Source: Nitratireductor sp. XY-223 (GTDB lineage: Bacteria > Pseudomonadota > Alphaproteobacteria > Rhizobiales > Rhizobiaceae). From it: DNA of 64,000 nt. Location of the stretch: NCBI RefSeq assembly GCF_004959855.1, contig NZ_SPNT01000010.1, positions 1 to 64,000 on the forward strand, given 5' to 3'. This document shows positions 35,826-44,762 of this stretch, in pieces. The position numbers and the translations under genes are program-made. The notes below the pieces were generated by a model. That model was given only the letters and a program-made list of their open reading frames with translations. It ran no database searches and was not told the origin of the DNA. Each line of letters opens with the position of its first letter. The stretch's first letter is position 1.

Positions 35826-36929
35826 ATGAAAATGCCAGTGATTTTCTGCCGGGTTTTACCGGCCATCTTCGCCGTCACGATTGGCCTTTGGGCAACCGCT
35901 GAGCCCGCCCGGGCAGGCGAAACGATGCCTGTCACGCCGGTAAGCAATGCCATCGCCCGGTTCGTTCTTCCGGCGTATGAAAATTTCAGCAAGCGGAGCG
36001 GCGACCTGAGCGAGCGGATCGGCGCGCTCTGTGCATCCCCGTCGCCGGAAGGGCTCGACGAAGTCAGGTCGGCATTCAGCAACACCGTGGTGGCGATGGC
36101 CGCAGTCAGTATCGTGCGTATCGGACCAATCCTCGAGGATAACCGGCTCGAAAGGCTCCTATTCTGGCCGGACCGGCGCGGCATTGGGCTGCGGCAGATC
36201 CAGGTGATCATCGCCAAGCAGGATCCGACCGCAACGGATCCCGGCGGCCTTGCCGGCAAGAGCGTCGCGGTCCAGGGGCTCACGGCGCTGGAATTCGTGC
36301 TGTTCGGTGAAGGCGCGGAGACACTGGAGCAGATCCCGAACGGCTACCGTTGCCGCCTGGCGCGGTCCATCGGCACCAATGTCAGCGGGATCGCCAAGGC
36401 GGTCCTCGAAGAATGGCAGGCGCCTGCGGGCTTCGCACATGGGTGGCAGAACCCTGGGCCGGAGAATTCCGCGTTCCGCGATGAGAAGGAATCGCTGAGC
36501 GCATTGGTCAGCCTGTTCGCCAACGGACTGGAATATTATGACACCATCGAGCTCGGGTCTTTCCTTGGTGTGACGCCCGAAAAGGACCGCCCCCGCCGAG
36601 CGCTCTTTCACCGGTCCGGCAATACGCTCCGCTTCCTGCAGGCGGGACTGAAGGATTTCCGGGAACTCTATAGGACGTCTGAACTGGCTGCGCTGCTTCC
36701 CGATGGATCGGCCTGGATCGACGAGGCGGTCGTCTTCGGCTTTCGCCATGGCATTGCAGGCCTTGAATCGCTCAGCGGCTCCGCGGCGGACCTGATCGAG
36801 AGCCCACAGCAACGCTCCAAGCTCGTCTTCGTGCGCACGGTCGTTCGCGGGCTCGGCGAGAATTTCGGCATCGACATGACCGCTGCACTCGACCTGACCG
36901 CCAATTTCTCAAGCCTCGACGGAGACTGA
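35826..36929 (+). CDS. Imelysin-like periplasmic protein (iron-associated M75 family)
   Basis: The 367-residue protein has an N-terminal signal peptide ending near residue 30 (AEPARA) and the imelysin fold. The hallmark motif G-x-H-x-x-E appears as GLTALE (151-156), so the histidine is threonine; the glutamate is kept. The segment FWPDRRGIGLRQIQ is typical of the imelysin paralogue that pairs with DUF1513 proteins, as in the Pseudomonas aeruginosa PA4370-PA4374 region. The family is linked to iron uptake. The next gene is DUF1513, three bases away. No di-heme partner gene is present here. Confidence 0.82.
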   Translation: MKMPVIFCRVLPAIFAVTIGLWATAEPARAGETMPVTPVSNAIARFVLPAYENFSKRSGDLSERIGALCASPSPEGLDEVRSAFSNTVVAMAAVSIVRIGPILEDNRLERLLFWPDRRGIGLRQIQVIIAKQDPTATDPGGLAGKSVAVQGLTALEFVLFGEGAETLEQIPNGYRCRLARSIGTNVSGIAKAVLEEWQAPAGFAHGWQNPGPENSAFRDEKESLSALVSLFANGLEYYDTIELGSFLGVTPEKDRPRRALFHRSGNTLRFLQAGLKDFRELYRTSELAALLPDGSAWIDEAVVFGFRHGIAGLESLSGSAADLIESPQQRSKLVFVRTVVRGLGENFGIDMTAALDLTANFSSLDGD

Positions 36930-36931
36930 CC

Positions 36932-38032
36932 GTGGCAAGGCAGCTTTTGGACAGGCGCGCATTTCTGGCGACATCCGGTGCGGCCTTCGTCGCCTCGCTC
37001 GCGCCGGCGCGTGCCGAAGCGCTTGAGCGTGCGGGTGCGGTTTTCGCCTCGGCATACGCCGACGGTCGCGGCGGGTTCGGGGCAGCCCTTTTGACCGAGC
37101 GTGGCGATCTTCTCGCCACCGTTCCCCTGCCCTCGCGCGGTCATGACATTGCCTGTCACAAGGCCTCAGGGCGGGCATTCGCCTTTGCGCGTCGGCCCGG
37201 CACGATCGCCGTGGCATTCGACCGCGACGGCAGGACCGCACCGCAGTCGATTGTCGCGCCTTCCGGGCGGCACTTTTACGGTCACGGCGTTTATTCGCCG
37301 GACGGCAAGCTGCTTTATGCCAGCGAGAACAACTTTGACGGCGCGGCCGGCGTCGTTGGCGTCTACGATGTCGAAGCCGGCTACAGCAGGATCGGTGAGT
37401 TTTCCTCCGGCGGCGTCGGCCCGCACGACATGCTGCTCCTAGGCGACGGCCGCACCCTGGCCATTGCCAATGGCGGCATCGAAACCCATCCGGATTTCGG
37501 CCGCGCGAAGCTCAACCTCGCGACGATGGCGCCGTCACTGTGCTTTGTCGACCGGATTGACGGATCGCTCATCGAACGTCAGGCATTGCCCGCCGAACTG
37601 CACCGGCTGTCGATCCGCCACCTGGCACGGGATGGCCGGAACGGGGTCTATTTTGCCTGCCAGTTCGAGGGATCGCCGACGGAACGCCCGCCGCTTTGCG
37701 GTCGCGCGGTCCCGGGCCAGGATATCCGCCTGTTCGAAATGGAACCGCAGATCAGCGCGAAACTGAAGAACTATGTCGGATCGATCGCAGCCAACCGGCA
37801 GGCAGGAACCGTCGCGATCAGCTCGCCGCGCGGCAATTGCATGATGGTGCTCGACGGCCGCACCGGTCGCGTGATCGGGCAGCGGCACATGCACAATGTC
37901 TGCGGCGTTGCCGAGATGGCTGACGGCTACATTGCCTCGACCGGTGACGGTGTGCTTTTCAGCACATCCGGCGGCAATGTCGATGGCGGTATGCTGCACT
38001 GGGACAATCACATGCTGCGGGTTGCCGGATGA
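36932..38032 (+). CDS. DUF1513 beta-propeller-like exported protein
   Basis: The 366-residue protein starts with a twin-arginine type leader (DRRAFLATSGAAFVASLAPARA) and continues as the DUF1513 repeat-rich fold (HGVYSPDGKLLYASENNFDGAAGVVGVYDVE, GVGPHDMLLLGDGRTLAIANGGIETHPD). Start is GTG at 36932, with GGAGA about 6 bases upstream. The protein follows the imelysin gene by two bases, and the pair is widespread in proteobacteria in iron-related clusters. Its biochemical function is not known. Confidence 0.85.
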   Translation: MARQLLDRRAFLATSGAAFVASLAPARAEALERAGAVFASAYADGRGGFGAALLTERGDLLATVPLPSRGHDIACHKASGRAFAFARRPGTIAVAFDRDGRTAPQSIVAPSGRHFYGHGVYSPDGKLLYASENNFDGAAGVVGVYDVEAGYSRIGEFSSGGVGPHDMLLLGDGRTLAIANGGIETHPDFGRAKLNLATMAPSLCFVDRIDGSLIERQALPAELHRLSIRHLARDGRNGVYFACQFEGSPTERPPLCGRAVPGQDIRLFEMEPQISAKLKNYVGSIAANRQAGTVAISSPRGNCMMVLDGRTGRVIGQRHMHNVCGVAEMADGYIASTGDGVLFSTSGGNVDGGMLHWDNHMLRVAG

Positions 38033-38056
38033 CCCGTTAGCGGCAGGAGCTTGCAC

Positions 38057-39472
38057 ATGACCAACCAGCGTGAACTGATCGACCTCAGCGCCTGCCGCAT
38101 GGTGGAACTCCTCGACGCCGGCACCATTTCCGCGGCCGATGCGCTGGACGCTCTCGAAAGCCGCATTGCCGAGGTCGACCCGCTGGTCAACGCGCTGCCG
38201 ACACTGTGTTTCGAGCGCGCCCGCGACGCGGCGCGGCGGCTGCAGGACCTGCCCGTCGATGAACGCGGTTTGCTGCGCGGCCTTCCGGTGCCGATCAAGG
38301 ACCTCACCCAGGTCGCCGGTGTGCGCACCACATCCGGCTCCCTCCTGTTCGAGGATCACGTATCGGAAACGACCGGGCTGCCCGCCCGTGTCCTCGAAAG
38401 GAACGGCGCGGTCGTCTACGCGAAATCCAATACGCCGGAATTCGGCACCGGCGGGCACACGCGCAACAAGGTCTTCGGCATCACCCGCAATCCGCGCGAC
38501 CGGTCGCGCTCCGCCGGCGGGTCTTCCGGCGGCGCCGCCGCCGCGCTGGCGACCGGCATGGCCTGGATCGCCCACGGCTCCGATATGGCCGGTTCGCTGC
38601 GAACGCCGGCCAGCTTTTGCGGTGTTGCCAGCCTGCGCCCTTCGCCCGGACTGATCGCGGGAGACCAACCGAGACTGCCGTTCCAGGTCCTCGGCCAGGA
38701 AGGGCCGATGGCGCGCAACGTCGAGGACGTTGCCCTGATGACCGACGCCATGAGCGGTCTTTCGTTCGAAGCCGGGCTGACGAAACCCGCGCCGGAATCC
38801 TCGTTTCTGGACGCGGCACGCACGCCGAAAAGACCGCCGCGCATTGCCGTCAGCACGGATCTCGGCGTGACCGAGGTCGCGGCCGAGGTCCGCGATACGT
38901 TCAATGCCGCCATGGAGACACTGGCGGGTGCGGGCCTTGCACTCGAAGACGGCCATCCGGACTTTTCCGACGCTGTAGAGGCGTTCACCGTGCAGCGCGC
39001 GCTGATATACGCCGTCAAGCTCGGCGACGCGCTCGCTGATGCGCGCGGTCTTTTCAACCCCGAGGTCGTCTGGAATATCGAAAAGGGTCTCGACGCCGAC
39101 GGACCGTCCATCCGCAGCGCCATTGCGGCGCAGGGCCGGCTGTTTCAGAAGGCCGTGCAGTTCATGCAGGAATACGACCTGTTGATCTGCCCGGCCACGG
39201 TCATGCAGCCCTTCCCCGCGGACGAAACCTATCCGGGATCGTCCGCCGGGACCCCCGTGAGCGACTACTTTGACTGGCTGAAAATCGTCTATGTGGTGTC
39301 CGCCGCGACGCTTCCGGTCGTCACCGTTCCCTGCGGCTTCACCGAGGGCGGGCTACCGCTCGCGATTCAGCTCATCGGCCGGCCGCACGGCGAACACGAG
39401 CTGTTCCGTTTTGCCAGGTACATCGAGGATATCCTCGGCTGGGACGCAGCACCGATAGACCCCGTCGAATAG
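38057..39472 (+). CDS. Amidase (amidase signature family)
   Basis: The 471-residue protein has the Ser-cisSer-Lys triad of the amidase signature family: K81 in PVPIKD, S156 in RSAGGSSGGAAAALATGM, and nucleophile S180 in GSDMAGSLRTPASFCG. It hydrolyses a carboxylic amide; the substrate is not evident. The ATG at 38057 has AGGAG about 7 bases before it. It is 24 bases after the DUF1513 gene; a functional link is not obvious. Confidence 0.88.
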   Translation: MTNQRELIDLSACRMVELLDAGTISAADALDALESRIAEVDPLVNALPTLCFERARDAARRLQDLPVDERGLLRGLPVPIKDLTQVAGVRTTSGSLLFEDHVSETTGLPARVLERNGAVVYAKSNTPEFGTGGHTRNKVFGITRNPRDRSRSAGGSSGGAAAALATGMAWIAHGSDMAGSLRTPASFCGVASLRPSPGLIAGDQPRLPFQVLGQEGPMARNVEDVALMTDAMSGLSFEAGLTKPAPESSFLDAARTPKRPPRIAVSTDLGVTEVAAEVRDTFNAAMETLAGAGLALEDGHPDFSDAVEAFTVQRALIYAVKLGDALADARGLFNPEVVWNIEKGLDADGPSIRSAIAAQGRLFQKAVQFMQEYDLLICPATVMQPFPADETYPGSSAGTPVSDYFDWLKIVYVVSAATLPVVTVPCGFTEGGLPLAIQLIGRPHGEHELFRFARYIEDILGWDAAPIDPVE

Positions 39473-39503
39473 GGCAATTCCTTAACGCGCACACGCCGAT
39501 ACG

Positions 39504-39518
39504 GGTTAATCCTTAACC
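39504..39518. promoter_or_regulatory. Inverted repeat GGTTAA-TCC-TTAACC upstream of the M15-like lipoprotein gene
   Basis: A perfect 6-bp inverted repeat with a 3-base centre lies about 75 bases before the ATG at 39593. It includes TTAACCAT, which in alphaproteobacteria matches a half site of the cell-cycle regulator CtrA. The full CtrA pattern (TTAA-N7-TTAA) is not present. The downstream genes act on the cell wall, so cell-cycle control is plausible but unproved. Confidence 0.3.
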
Positions 39519-39592
39519 ATATCCTTCATGACAATTTTAAGGGTTCGCCTGCATGCTCACAACCAGTTCAGTATGTTCCTCGGTGCTGCGTG

Positions 39593-39994
39593 ATGCGCAA
39601 GACAGTCTTTTCCATACTCATCGTGGCCATGGCCGGCCTGCCGCTGTCCGGCTGCGCCAGTTTCTTCGGCATCGGCTCCTACTCGTCGAAGGTGAGCTAC
39701 AACGACACCAAATGGTGCGTGCCGCGCAAGCTCAAGCGCGTGCTCGGACGCGTCTCGCGCAAATACGGCACCGTCACCGTCCACTCGACCAAGCGCTGGT
39801 GGTTCGAGAACTGGCGCAAGGGCGGCGCCCGCAACTCGTACCACCTGAACTGCCAGGCGGTTGACTTTACCGTGCGCGGCGATCCGGCTTCCGTCCTTGC
39901 CTATCTGCGCTCCCAGCGCGAGGTCGGCGGCTACAGCTACTACGCCCGCACCGGCCACTATCACATCGACACCGGCCCGCGGCGGACCTGGTAG
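39593..39994 (+). CDS. M15-like (DUF882/YcbK type) peptidoglycan-related lipoprotein
   Basis: This 133-residue protein has a lipoprotein signal with lipobox LSGC (cysteine 21). The rest matches the compact D,D-peptidase M15/DUF882 fold, with the metal-binding pattern SYHLNCQAVDF (H and D) and the C-terminal GHYHIDTGPRRTW. It probably acts on peptidoglycan in the periplasm, anchored to a membrane. The start is ATG 39593 or GTG 39590. A cell-wall L,D-transpeptidase gene and an OmpA-domain lipoprotein gene follow on the same strand. Confidence 0.8.
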   Translation: MRKTVFSILIVAMAGLPLSGCASFFGIGSYSSKVSYNDTKWCVPRKLKRVLGRVSRKYGTVTVHSTKRWWFENWRKGGARNSYHLNCQAVDFTVRGDPASVLAYLRSQREVGGYSYYARTGHYHIDTGPRRTW

Positions 39995-40117
39995 GTCTGG
40001 TTTTGCCCGGCGGTTGACGCAAAACGCCTTTTACGCATTTAATAGCCTCCATGTGACGAACGGCCGCACCGGGCGGAGATGCGGCGTGCCGGCAATGACC
40101 GGCGCAGGGAGGATCAA

Positions 40118-40756
40118 ATGGAAAGGCGCAGCCTTTTAAAAGGCGCCCTGGCGGCAGCAGCCGGCTTGAGCGTACCCTTTGTCTGGACCAGCAGTGTCCA
40201 GGCCCAGTCGTCGAAATACTTCAAGGGCGCGACGAAGGACGGCGAGTACACCTACCCGAACACCAATTTCAAGTCGATCGACCCGCGCTGGCACCGCCAG
40301 ATGGTCAAGTACTTCTCCGACGAGCCGGAAGGCACGGTCGTTGTCGATACGCGCAACCACTATCTCTACTGGATCTGGGAAAACAACACCGCGATGCGCT
40401 ACGGCGTCGGCGTCGGGCGCGAGGGCTTCCAGTGGTTCGGGCGCGCCAACATTGCGCGCAAGGCCCGCTGGCCGCGCTGGGTTCCGCCGGAGGCAATGAA
40501 GCAGCGCCAGCCCGACCTGCCCGACTCCATGGATGGCGGCCCGAGGAACCCGCTGGGCGCGCGGGCGCTTTATCTGCACGGCAAGGGCGGCGACACAGGC
40601 TATCGCCTGCACGGCACGGCCGAGCCCTGGTCCATCGGATCCGATGTCTCGTCCGGCTGCATTCGCATGTTCAACGAGGACATCATCGACCTTTACCGGC
40701 GCGCGCCGATCGGCACCGCCGTTCTCGTTCTGGAGCACATCTCCGACAGGGCATGA
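40118..40756 (+). CDS. L,D-transpeptidase (YkuD/ErfK family)
   Basis: The enzyme makes 3-3 cross-links in peptidoglycan or anchors proteins to it. It has a Tat-like leader (MERRSLLKGALAAAAG), the YkuD domain with H165 in the HGTAEPWSIG motif, and the catalytic cysteine C181 in SSGCIRM. I chose the ATG at 40118 because AGGGAGGA lies about 6 bases upstream; the frame is open from 40079 but without a signal start there. The length is 212 residues, normal for the alphaproteobacterial group. Confidence 0.92.
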   Translation: MERRSLLKGALAAAAGLSVPFVWTSSVQAQSSKYFKGATKDGEYTYPNTNFKSIDPRWHRQMVKYFSDEPEGTVVVDTRNHYLYWIWENNTAMRYGVGVGREGFQWFGRANIARKARWPRWVPPEAMKQRQPDLPDSMDGGPRNPLGARALYLHGKGGDTGYRLHGTAEPWSIGSDVSSGCIRMFNEDIIDLYRRAPIGTAVLVLEHISDRA

Positions 40757-40804
40757 TTTGAAAAATGCGCGCGACGGGGAGCGCGCAACACGGGGGAAAT
40801 GAGT

Positions 40805-41353
40805 ATGAAGAGTATTCTCCATCTGGTGGCGGTCATCGCGCTGCTTTTATCCGGCGTGGCGCTGTCCGGCTGCAATGCGACGCGCGCGGCGCTGGGCGAT
40901 CCCAATTCCGGGCAGACGGACGACGCCGCCGTCGGCTTTGCCGACATCAGCACCGGCAGCGAGGAAAACTTCATCATGACCGCCGGACGGCGGGTCTATT
41001 TCACCTCCGGTTCGGCCGAGCTTGACGATGTGGCGCGCGAGACGCTCGACCTTCAGGCGGCCTGGCTGACGCAGCACCGAAGGTGGCTCGTCAAGCTGCA
41101 GGGCTTCGCCGACGATCCGGGTTCCGGCGCGGCAAATGTCAAACTGTCGGACCGGCGGGCCAAGGCCGTGATGGACTACCTTGCATCCAAGGGCGTCAGC
41201 CCGCAGCGCATGTGGGCCAAGGGCTACGGCAAGGAACGCCTGGTCCGCAACTGCCCGGACATTTCCTGCAAGGCACAGAACCGGCGTGTCGTCGTCAATC
41301 TGCGCGAGGAATTCGACGCCGCGGCGCCGCAATACAGGGGCAACCAGAGCTAA
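40805..41353 (+). CDS. OmpA-domain lipoprotein (Pal-like)
   Basis: The protein has a lipoprotein signal ending at LSGC (cysteine 23) and a C-terminal OmpA domain that binds peptidoglycan (VYFTSGSAELDDVARETLDLQAAWL, LQGFADDPGSGAANVKLSDRRAKAVMDYL, QNRRVVVNL). It should tether the outer membrane to the cell wall. Two ATGs are close together (40799 and 40805); the GGGGG motif is better spaced for the second, giving 182 residues. It is the last of three cell-envelope genes in a row. Confidence 0.87.
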   Translation: MKSILHLVAVIALLLSGVALSGCNATRAALGDPNSGQTDDAAVGFADISTGSEENFIMTAGRRVYFTSGSAELDDVARETLDLQAAWLTQHRRWLVKLQGFADDPGSGAANVKLSDRRAKAVMDYLASKGVSPQRMWAKGYGKERLVRNCPDISCKAQNRRVVVNLREEFDAAAPQYRGNQS

Positions 41354-41372
41354 ACGCGATCGGTCCGGGGCG

Positions 41373-41627
41373 TCAGGCGTTTTTCGTAACGTAACCGATG
41401 ATCAGATTGATCGTGCCGAAATTCTCGATGGTCAAATCATCGTCGGGAATCGAAATCCGGTAGGTCTGTTCCAGCCACATGATCAGTTCCATCGTGGCGG
41501 CGGAATCAAGGATATCCAGCTGCGGGATGAAGGCGTCGTCGCCGAGACCGTCCGCCTCGTTGCCGATTGCCTCCGCAAGCGCGACTATTTTGTCGCGGAT
41601 TTGCTGTCGTGCCGTATCCGGGTCCAT
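41373..41627 (-). CDS. Acyl carrier protein
   Basis: This 84-residue protein has the phosphopantetheine site S42 in the ILDSAATMELI segment, matching the D-S-x-x-x-x-E-L rule. The usual downstream helix (FGTINLIIGYV) is present. It is the last gene of an operon with a 2-oxoacid dehydrogenase E2 and fused E1 and a methyltransferase gene, and is 14 bases from E2. It is divergent in sequence from the fatty-acid AcpP, so it is probably a dedicated carrier for an acyl group made by E1 and E2. No phosphopantetheinyl transferase gene is nearby. Confidence 0.88.
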   Translation of the reverse strand: MDPDTARQQIRDKIVALAEAIGNEADGLGDDAFIPQLDILDSAATMELIMWLEQTYRISIPDDDLTIENFGTINLIIGYVTKNA

Positions 41628-41641
41628 GGATTCCCCTAAAG

Positions 41642-42760
41642 CTATTCTTTAGCAATTGCGTTTTCGTTAGGCGACGTCAGGTGATTGAGCGCCTGGAACG
41701 CGGCGGCGCCGTCAAGCACCCGGTGATCGTAGGTCGCGCCGAGGATCGACCGGCCGTCCCGGGCCGCGCTGTGGGCGACCATCAGCGAAACAAAGGGCGG
41801 CAGGATCGGCATGTGCCGGAGCACCGGCCAGCGCGCCATGCTCGAAATGGCGACCGTGGCGCCGCTCATTTCGGCGGGCTGCAGTTTGCCGCGCATGGCC
41901 GAGCGGTGCAGCCGGGCAAACGCATCAACGAATTCCCTGCCATCCATGCCGTCGGCCTCGTGGACTACGGGCAGGAAGAGCTTGCCGCCGATATGGACGG
42001 TGAAACCGAGATTGACGCAGTCATAGACGTATTTCCGGCCGTTATGGACCGTGGTGTTGAGGTCCGGGTTGTCCGCTGCATGACGGACGAGCTGGTAGGC
42101 CATGAGCGGCACCAGCGGACTGCTCAGAAGGCCGTGCGTGTCGCGGAAATTCTGGGCGAATGCCTGCCAGTCCGCCTCGTCATAGTCCGCCTCAAGATAG
42201 GTGGCGGCTGCGTCATTTGCGTGCCACGAAACCGAATTGAGCATCGCCGCCTCATAGGCACTGAATTCGACGCTCTTTCCGTCGGCATCCGGCGCGCCGG
42301 TCTGCGCGACCGCAGCCTTTGCCGGTTCGGCGTTTGGCGCGTTTGCGGCGATGAAGGCCTCGACATCCGAGACCTTCATGCGCGCGCCCGAGACGGGAAT
42401 GTCCCCGGCGGACATACCGTGCTCTTTCATCAATGCCAGGGCACCCGCCGTCGGCCGGTCGCTCGCGGACAGGGCCGCCGCGTCCTGCTTCGCCGGTTGC
42501 TCCTCCGGCACCGCCTCGTCGGGCGTCGCGCCGATCCACATCAGCACCGCGCCGACATCGAGCATCTCGCCCTCGGCGCCCGACGCCTCGAGAACAAAGC
42601 CGTCCGCCTCGGCCTCGACGACCACGGTCGCCTTCTCGGACTCGATCTCCGCCACCGCCTGTCCGGATGTCACCGCCTCTCCCGGCGAAACCAGGACGGC
42701 GATAAGCCTGACCTCATCGTCATTGTTGTTGATGCGCGGCACGAAAACGGGTTGGGGCAT
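41642..42760 (-). CDS. 2-oxoacid dehydrogenase E2 (dihydrolipoyl acyltransferase)
   Basis: The 372-residue E2 has a lipoyl domain at 1-80 with the modified lysine K43 in ESEKATVVVEA, a weak E1/E3-binding domain near 100-135 (TAGALALMKEHGMSAGDIPVSGARMKVSDVEAFI), an Ala/Pro-rich linker, and the catalytic domain with H346 and D350 in YDHRVLDGAAA. It would take an acyl group made by E1 and transfer it to CoA or, given the adjacent gene, to a carrier protein. It is small, with only one lipoyl domain. It is seven bases from the E1 gene. Confidence 0.88.
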   Translation of the reverse strand: MPQPVFVPRINNNDDEVRLIAVLVSPGEAVTSGQAVAEIESEKATVVVEAEADGFVLEASGAEGEMLDVGAVLMWIGATPDEAVPEEQPAKQDAAALSASDRPTAGALALMKEHGMSAGDIPVSGARMKVSDVEAFIAANAPNAEPAKAAVAQTGAPDADGKSVEFSAYEAAMLNSVSWHANDAAATYLEADYDEADWQAFAQNFRDTHGLLSSPLVPLMAYQLVRHAADNPDLNTTVHNGRKYVYDCVNLGFTVHIGGKLFLPVVHEADGMDGREFVDAFARLHRSAMRGKLQPAEMSGATVAISSMARWPVLRHMPILPPFVSLMVAHSAARDGRSILGATYDHRVLDGAAAFQALNHLTSPNENAIAKE

Positions 42761-42767
42761 GTCTGGC

Positions 42768-44762
42768 TCAGAACAACTCGAGGATTTCGGCGATCAGCCG
42801 GTCGCGGCCCGGCAGAACCTGCTCTTCCAGCGAACGGGCCGACGGGATCGGTACGGAAGGTGCGCCGACCCGCCGCAATAGCCCGACATAGCCGCTTTCG
42901 GCAAGGGTCGCGGCGATCTCGGCGCCGACCCCGAACTCGGTCGGCGATTCCTCGGCGATGATGATGCGTGATCGGCCGGCCAGCGCATCCGATAGTGTTT
43001 GGCGCGGCAACGGCGCGATCAGCGACGGAAGCACGATCTCGACCGCGATCTCCTCCTCACGCTCCAGTTCCTCGGCCACCTCTTCGACGAGCGGCGCCAT
43101 GCCGCCATAGGCGACGATCGTGACGTCCGGCTCGGCCCTGTCGTTGTGCAACGTCGGAAAGAGCTGCGCCGCTGGGTCGGCCGCGTTGGCTGGCAGGACC
43201 GTGTATCCGCCCGGCTCGTTCGGCCGGCTGTAGAGCAGCTTGTGTTCGAAAAAGACCGTCGGGTGCCTCCAGTCGTGCACCGCATTTTCCAGAAGGCGAC
43301 CCATATCGTGGCGGTGGCTGCCATAGACCACGGTCAGGCCGGGGACCGATGCGCAAAGGCTCTCCGGCGTCTGGCTGTGCGTGGCGCCGTATCCGCGCCC
43401 GCCGCCGCAGGCGGCGCGGATCACCAGCGGTATCGCGACCTCCTCGAAGAGCGGCGGGAACTTGACCGCGTGGTTGTAGATCTGGTCCATGCCGAGGCTG
43501 AGGAAATCGGCGAACATGATCTCCACGACCGGCAGCCGGCCCGCCATGGCAAGGCCGATCCCGGATCCGACGACGCCGGCCTCGCTGATCGGCGTCGACA
43601 GGACACGGTCCGGATATTCGCTTGTCATGCGTTCCGTGACCTTGAACGCTCCGCCATAGGGATCGTGCAGGTCCTCCCCGAGAACGATTGCTTCGGGACA
43701 CGCCTCGAGGATCGCGTGAAGCGCGGCATTGAGCGCCTGGCGCACCTTGCCGCCATAGCGTTCGTCTCCGGCGGGCACCGGCGCATTGTGTCCGAACGGA
43801 TGGCGCGGCACGCTGTCGAAACGTGCCGGCGGCGACTGCATCGCACGCTCGGTCGCCGCCTTCAGGAACGCGGCATTGCGTTCCTCGATCGCCCGGCGGT
43901 CGGATGCCGGCAAACACTCGCCGAGCCGCATCAGTGGATCGCGGGCACGGATCGCATCCATCTCGTCGTCGGCGCGCAGATCGTCTCCCTTGCTGTGCGG
44001 GCCGAGCCGCATGGTGTCGATGACCAGGAAACCCGGCGAGCCGCTTTTCCGGACAGCGCCCACCACCTCTTCGGCCCGTTCGAAAAAGTCCGGCGCATCG
44101 TCGCTGAGCCGCCATGTCGGCATGCCGAAAGCCTCGCCCCGGGCGGTCAGCGATCCGGCCGTGGTGCCGGCCGTCGGTGTGGTCTGGGCGATACCGTTGT
44201 TTTCAACCACAAACAGGATCGGAACGTCCCACACGGCCGCGAGGTTGAGCGATTCGTAGACAAGCCCCTGCCCCAGGGTTCCGTCGCCGATGATCGCCAC
44301 GACGATGCCGCCCTTGCCATCCAGCTTGCGGGCCAGCGCATGGCCGACTGCAATCGCCGTCATGCCGCCCTGGACGCCACTGCTGTGGAACCCCCGGTAC
44401 GCAAGATGCTGGCTGCCGCCCCGGCCGCCGCATACGCCTGCCTCGCGTCCCATGACTTCCGCAAGGAGCCCCTCGAAATCGCCGCTATAGGTCAGGAAAT
44501 GACCGTGGTTGCGATGGTTGGAGAACACCGCGTCATTGTCGTGGTCCAGCGCCCTAACGATGCCCATCTGGCAAAGTTCCTGCCCGAGGCAGGTGTGGGT
44601 GGTGCCGGAAAGCTGGCCCTTGCTGAAGAGATCGAGCAGTGTTTCCTCGGCCCCGCGGATCAGGTGGCCGAACCCGTAGAGAATCGCGGGATCGAGCGGA
44701 AGCGCCGGTTTCGTCCCCCCGTCAAGGGCGAGCCCGGCGACGGGCTTCGGTTCAGACGCCAT
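42768..44762 (-). CDS. Fused E1 alpha-beta 2-oxoacid dehydrogenase (thiamine diphosphate-dependent)
   Basis: In this 664-residue protein residues 20-330 are E1 alpha, with thiamine diphosphate motif GDG...NN (GDGTLGQG at 159-166 to VVENN at 185-189) and the GRGGSQH segment. Residues of about 345-664 are E1 beta (EAIVLGEDLHDPYGG, ISEAGVVGSGIGLAMAGRLPVVEIMFADF, and RAACGGGRGYGATHSQ). In most pyruvate and branched-chain complexes these are two genes. It would decarboxylate a 2-oxo acid and pass the acyl group to E2. No dihydrolipoamide dehydrogenase (E3) gene is in the cluster, so one from elsewhere in the genome must complete the cycle. It overlaps the upstream methyltransferase gene by 11 bases. 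Confidence 0.9.
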   Translation of the reverse strand: MASEPKPVAGLALDGGTKPALPLDPAILYGFGHLIRGAEETLLDLFSKGQLSGTTHTCLGQELCQMGIVRALDHDNDAVFSNHRNHGHFLTYSGDFEGLLAEVMGREAGVCGGRGGSQHLAYRGFHSSGVQGGMTAIAVGHALARKLDGKGGIVVAIIGDGTLGQGLVYESLNLAAVWDVPILFVVENNGIAQTTPTAGTTAGSLTARGEAFGMPTWRLSDDAPDFFERAEEVVGAVRKSGSPGFLVIDTMRLGPHSKGDDLRADDEMDAIRARDPLMRLGECLPASDRRAIEERNAAFLKAATERAMQSPPARFDSVPRHPFGHNAPVPAGDERYGGKVRQALNAALHAILEACPEAIVLGEDLHDPYGGAFKVTERMTSEYPDRVLSTPISEAGVVGSGIGLAMAGRLPVVEIMFADFLSLGMDQIYNHAVKFPPLFEEVAIPLVIRAACGGGRGYGATHSQTPESLCASVPGLTVVYGSHRHDMGRLLENAVHDWRHPTVFFEHKLLYSRPNEPGGYTVLPANAADPAAQLFPTLHNDRAEPDVTIVAYGGMAPLVEEVAEELEREEEIAVEIVLPSLIAPLPRQTLSDALAGRSRIIIAEESPTEFGVGAEIAATLAESGYVGLLRRVGAPSVPIPSARSLEEQVLPGRDRLIAEILELF

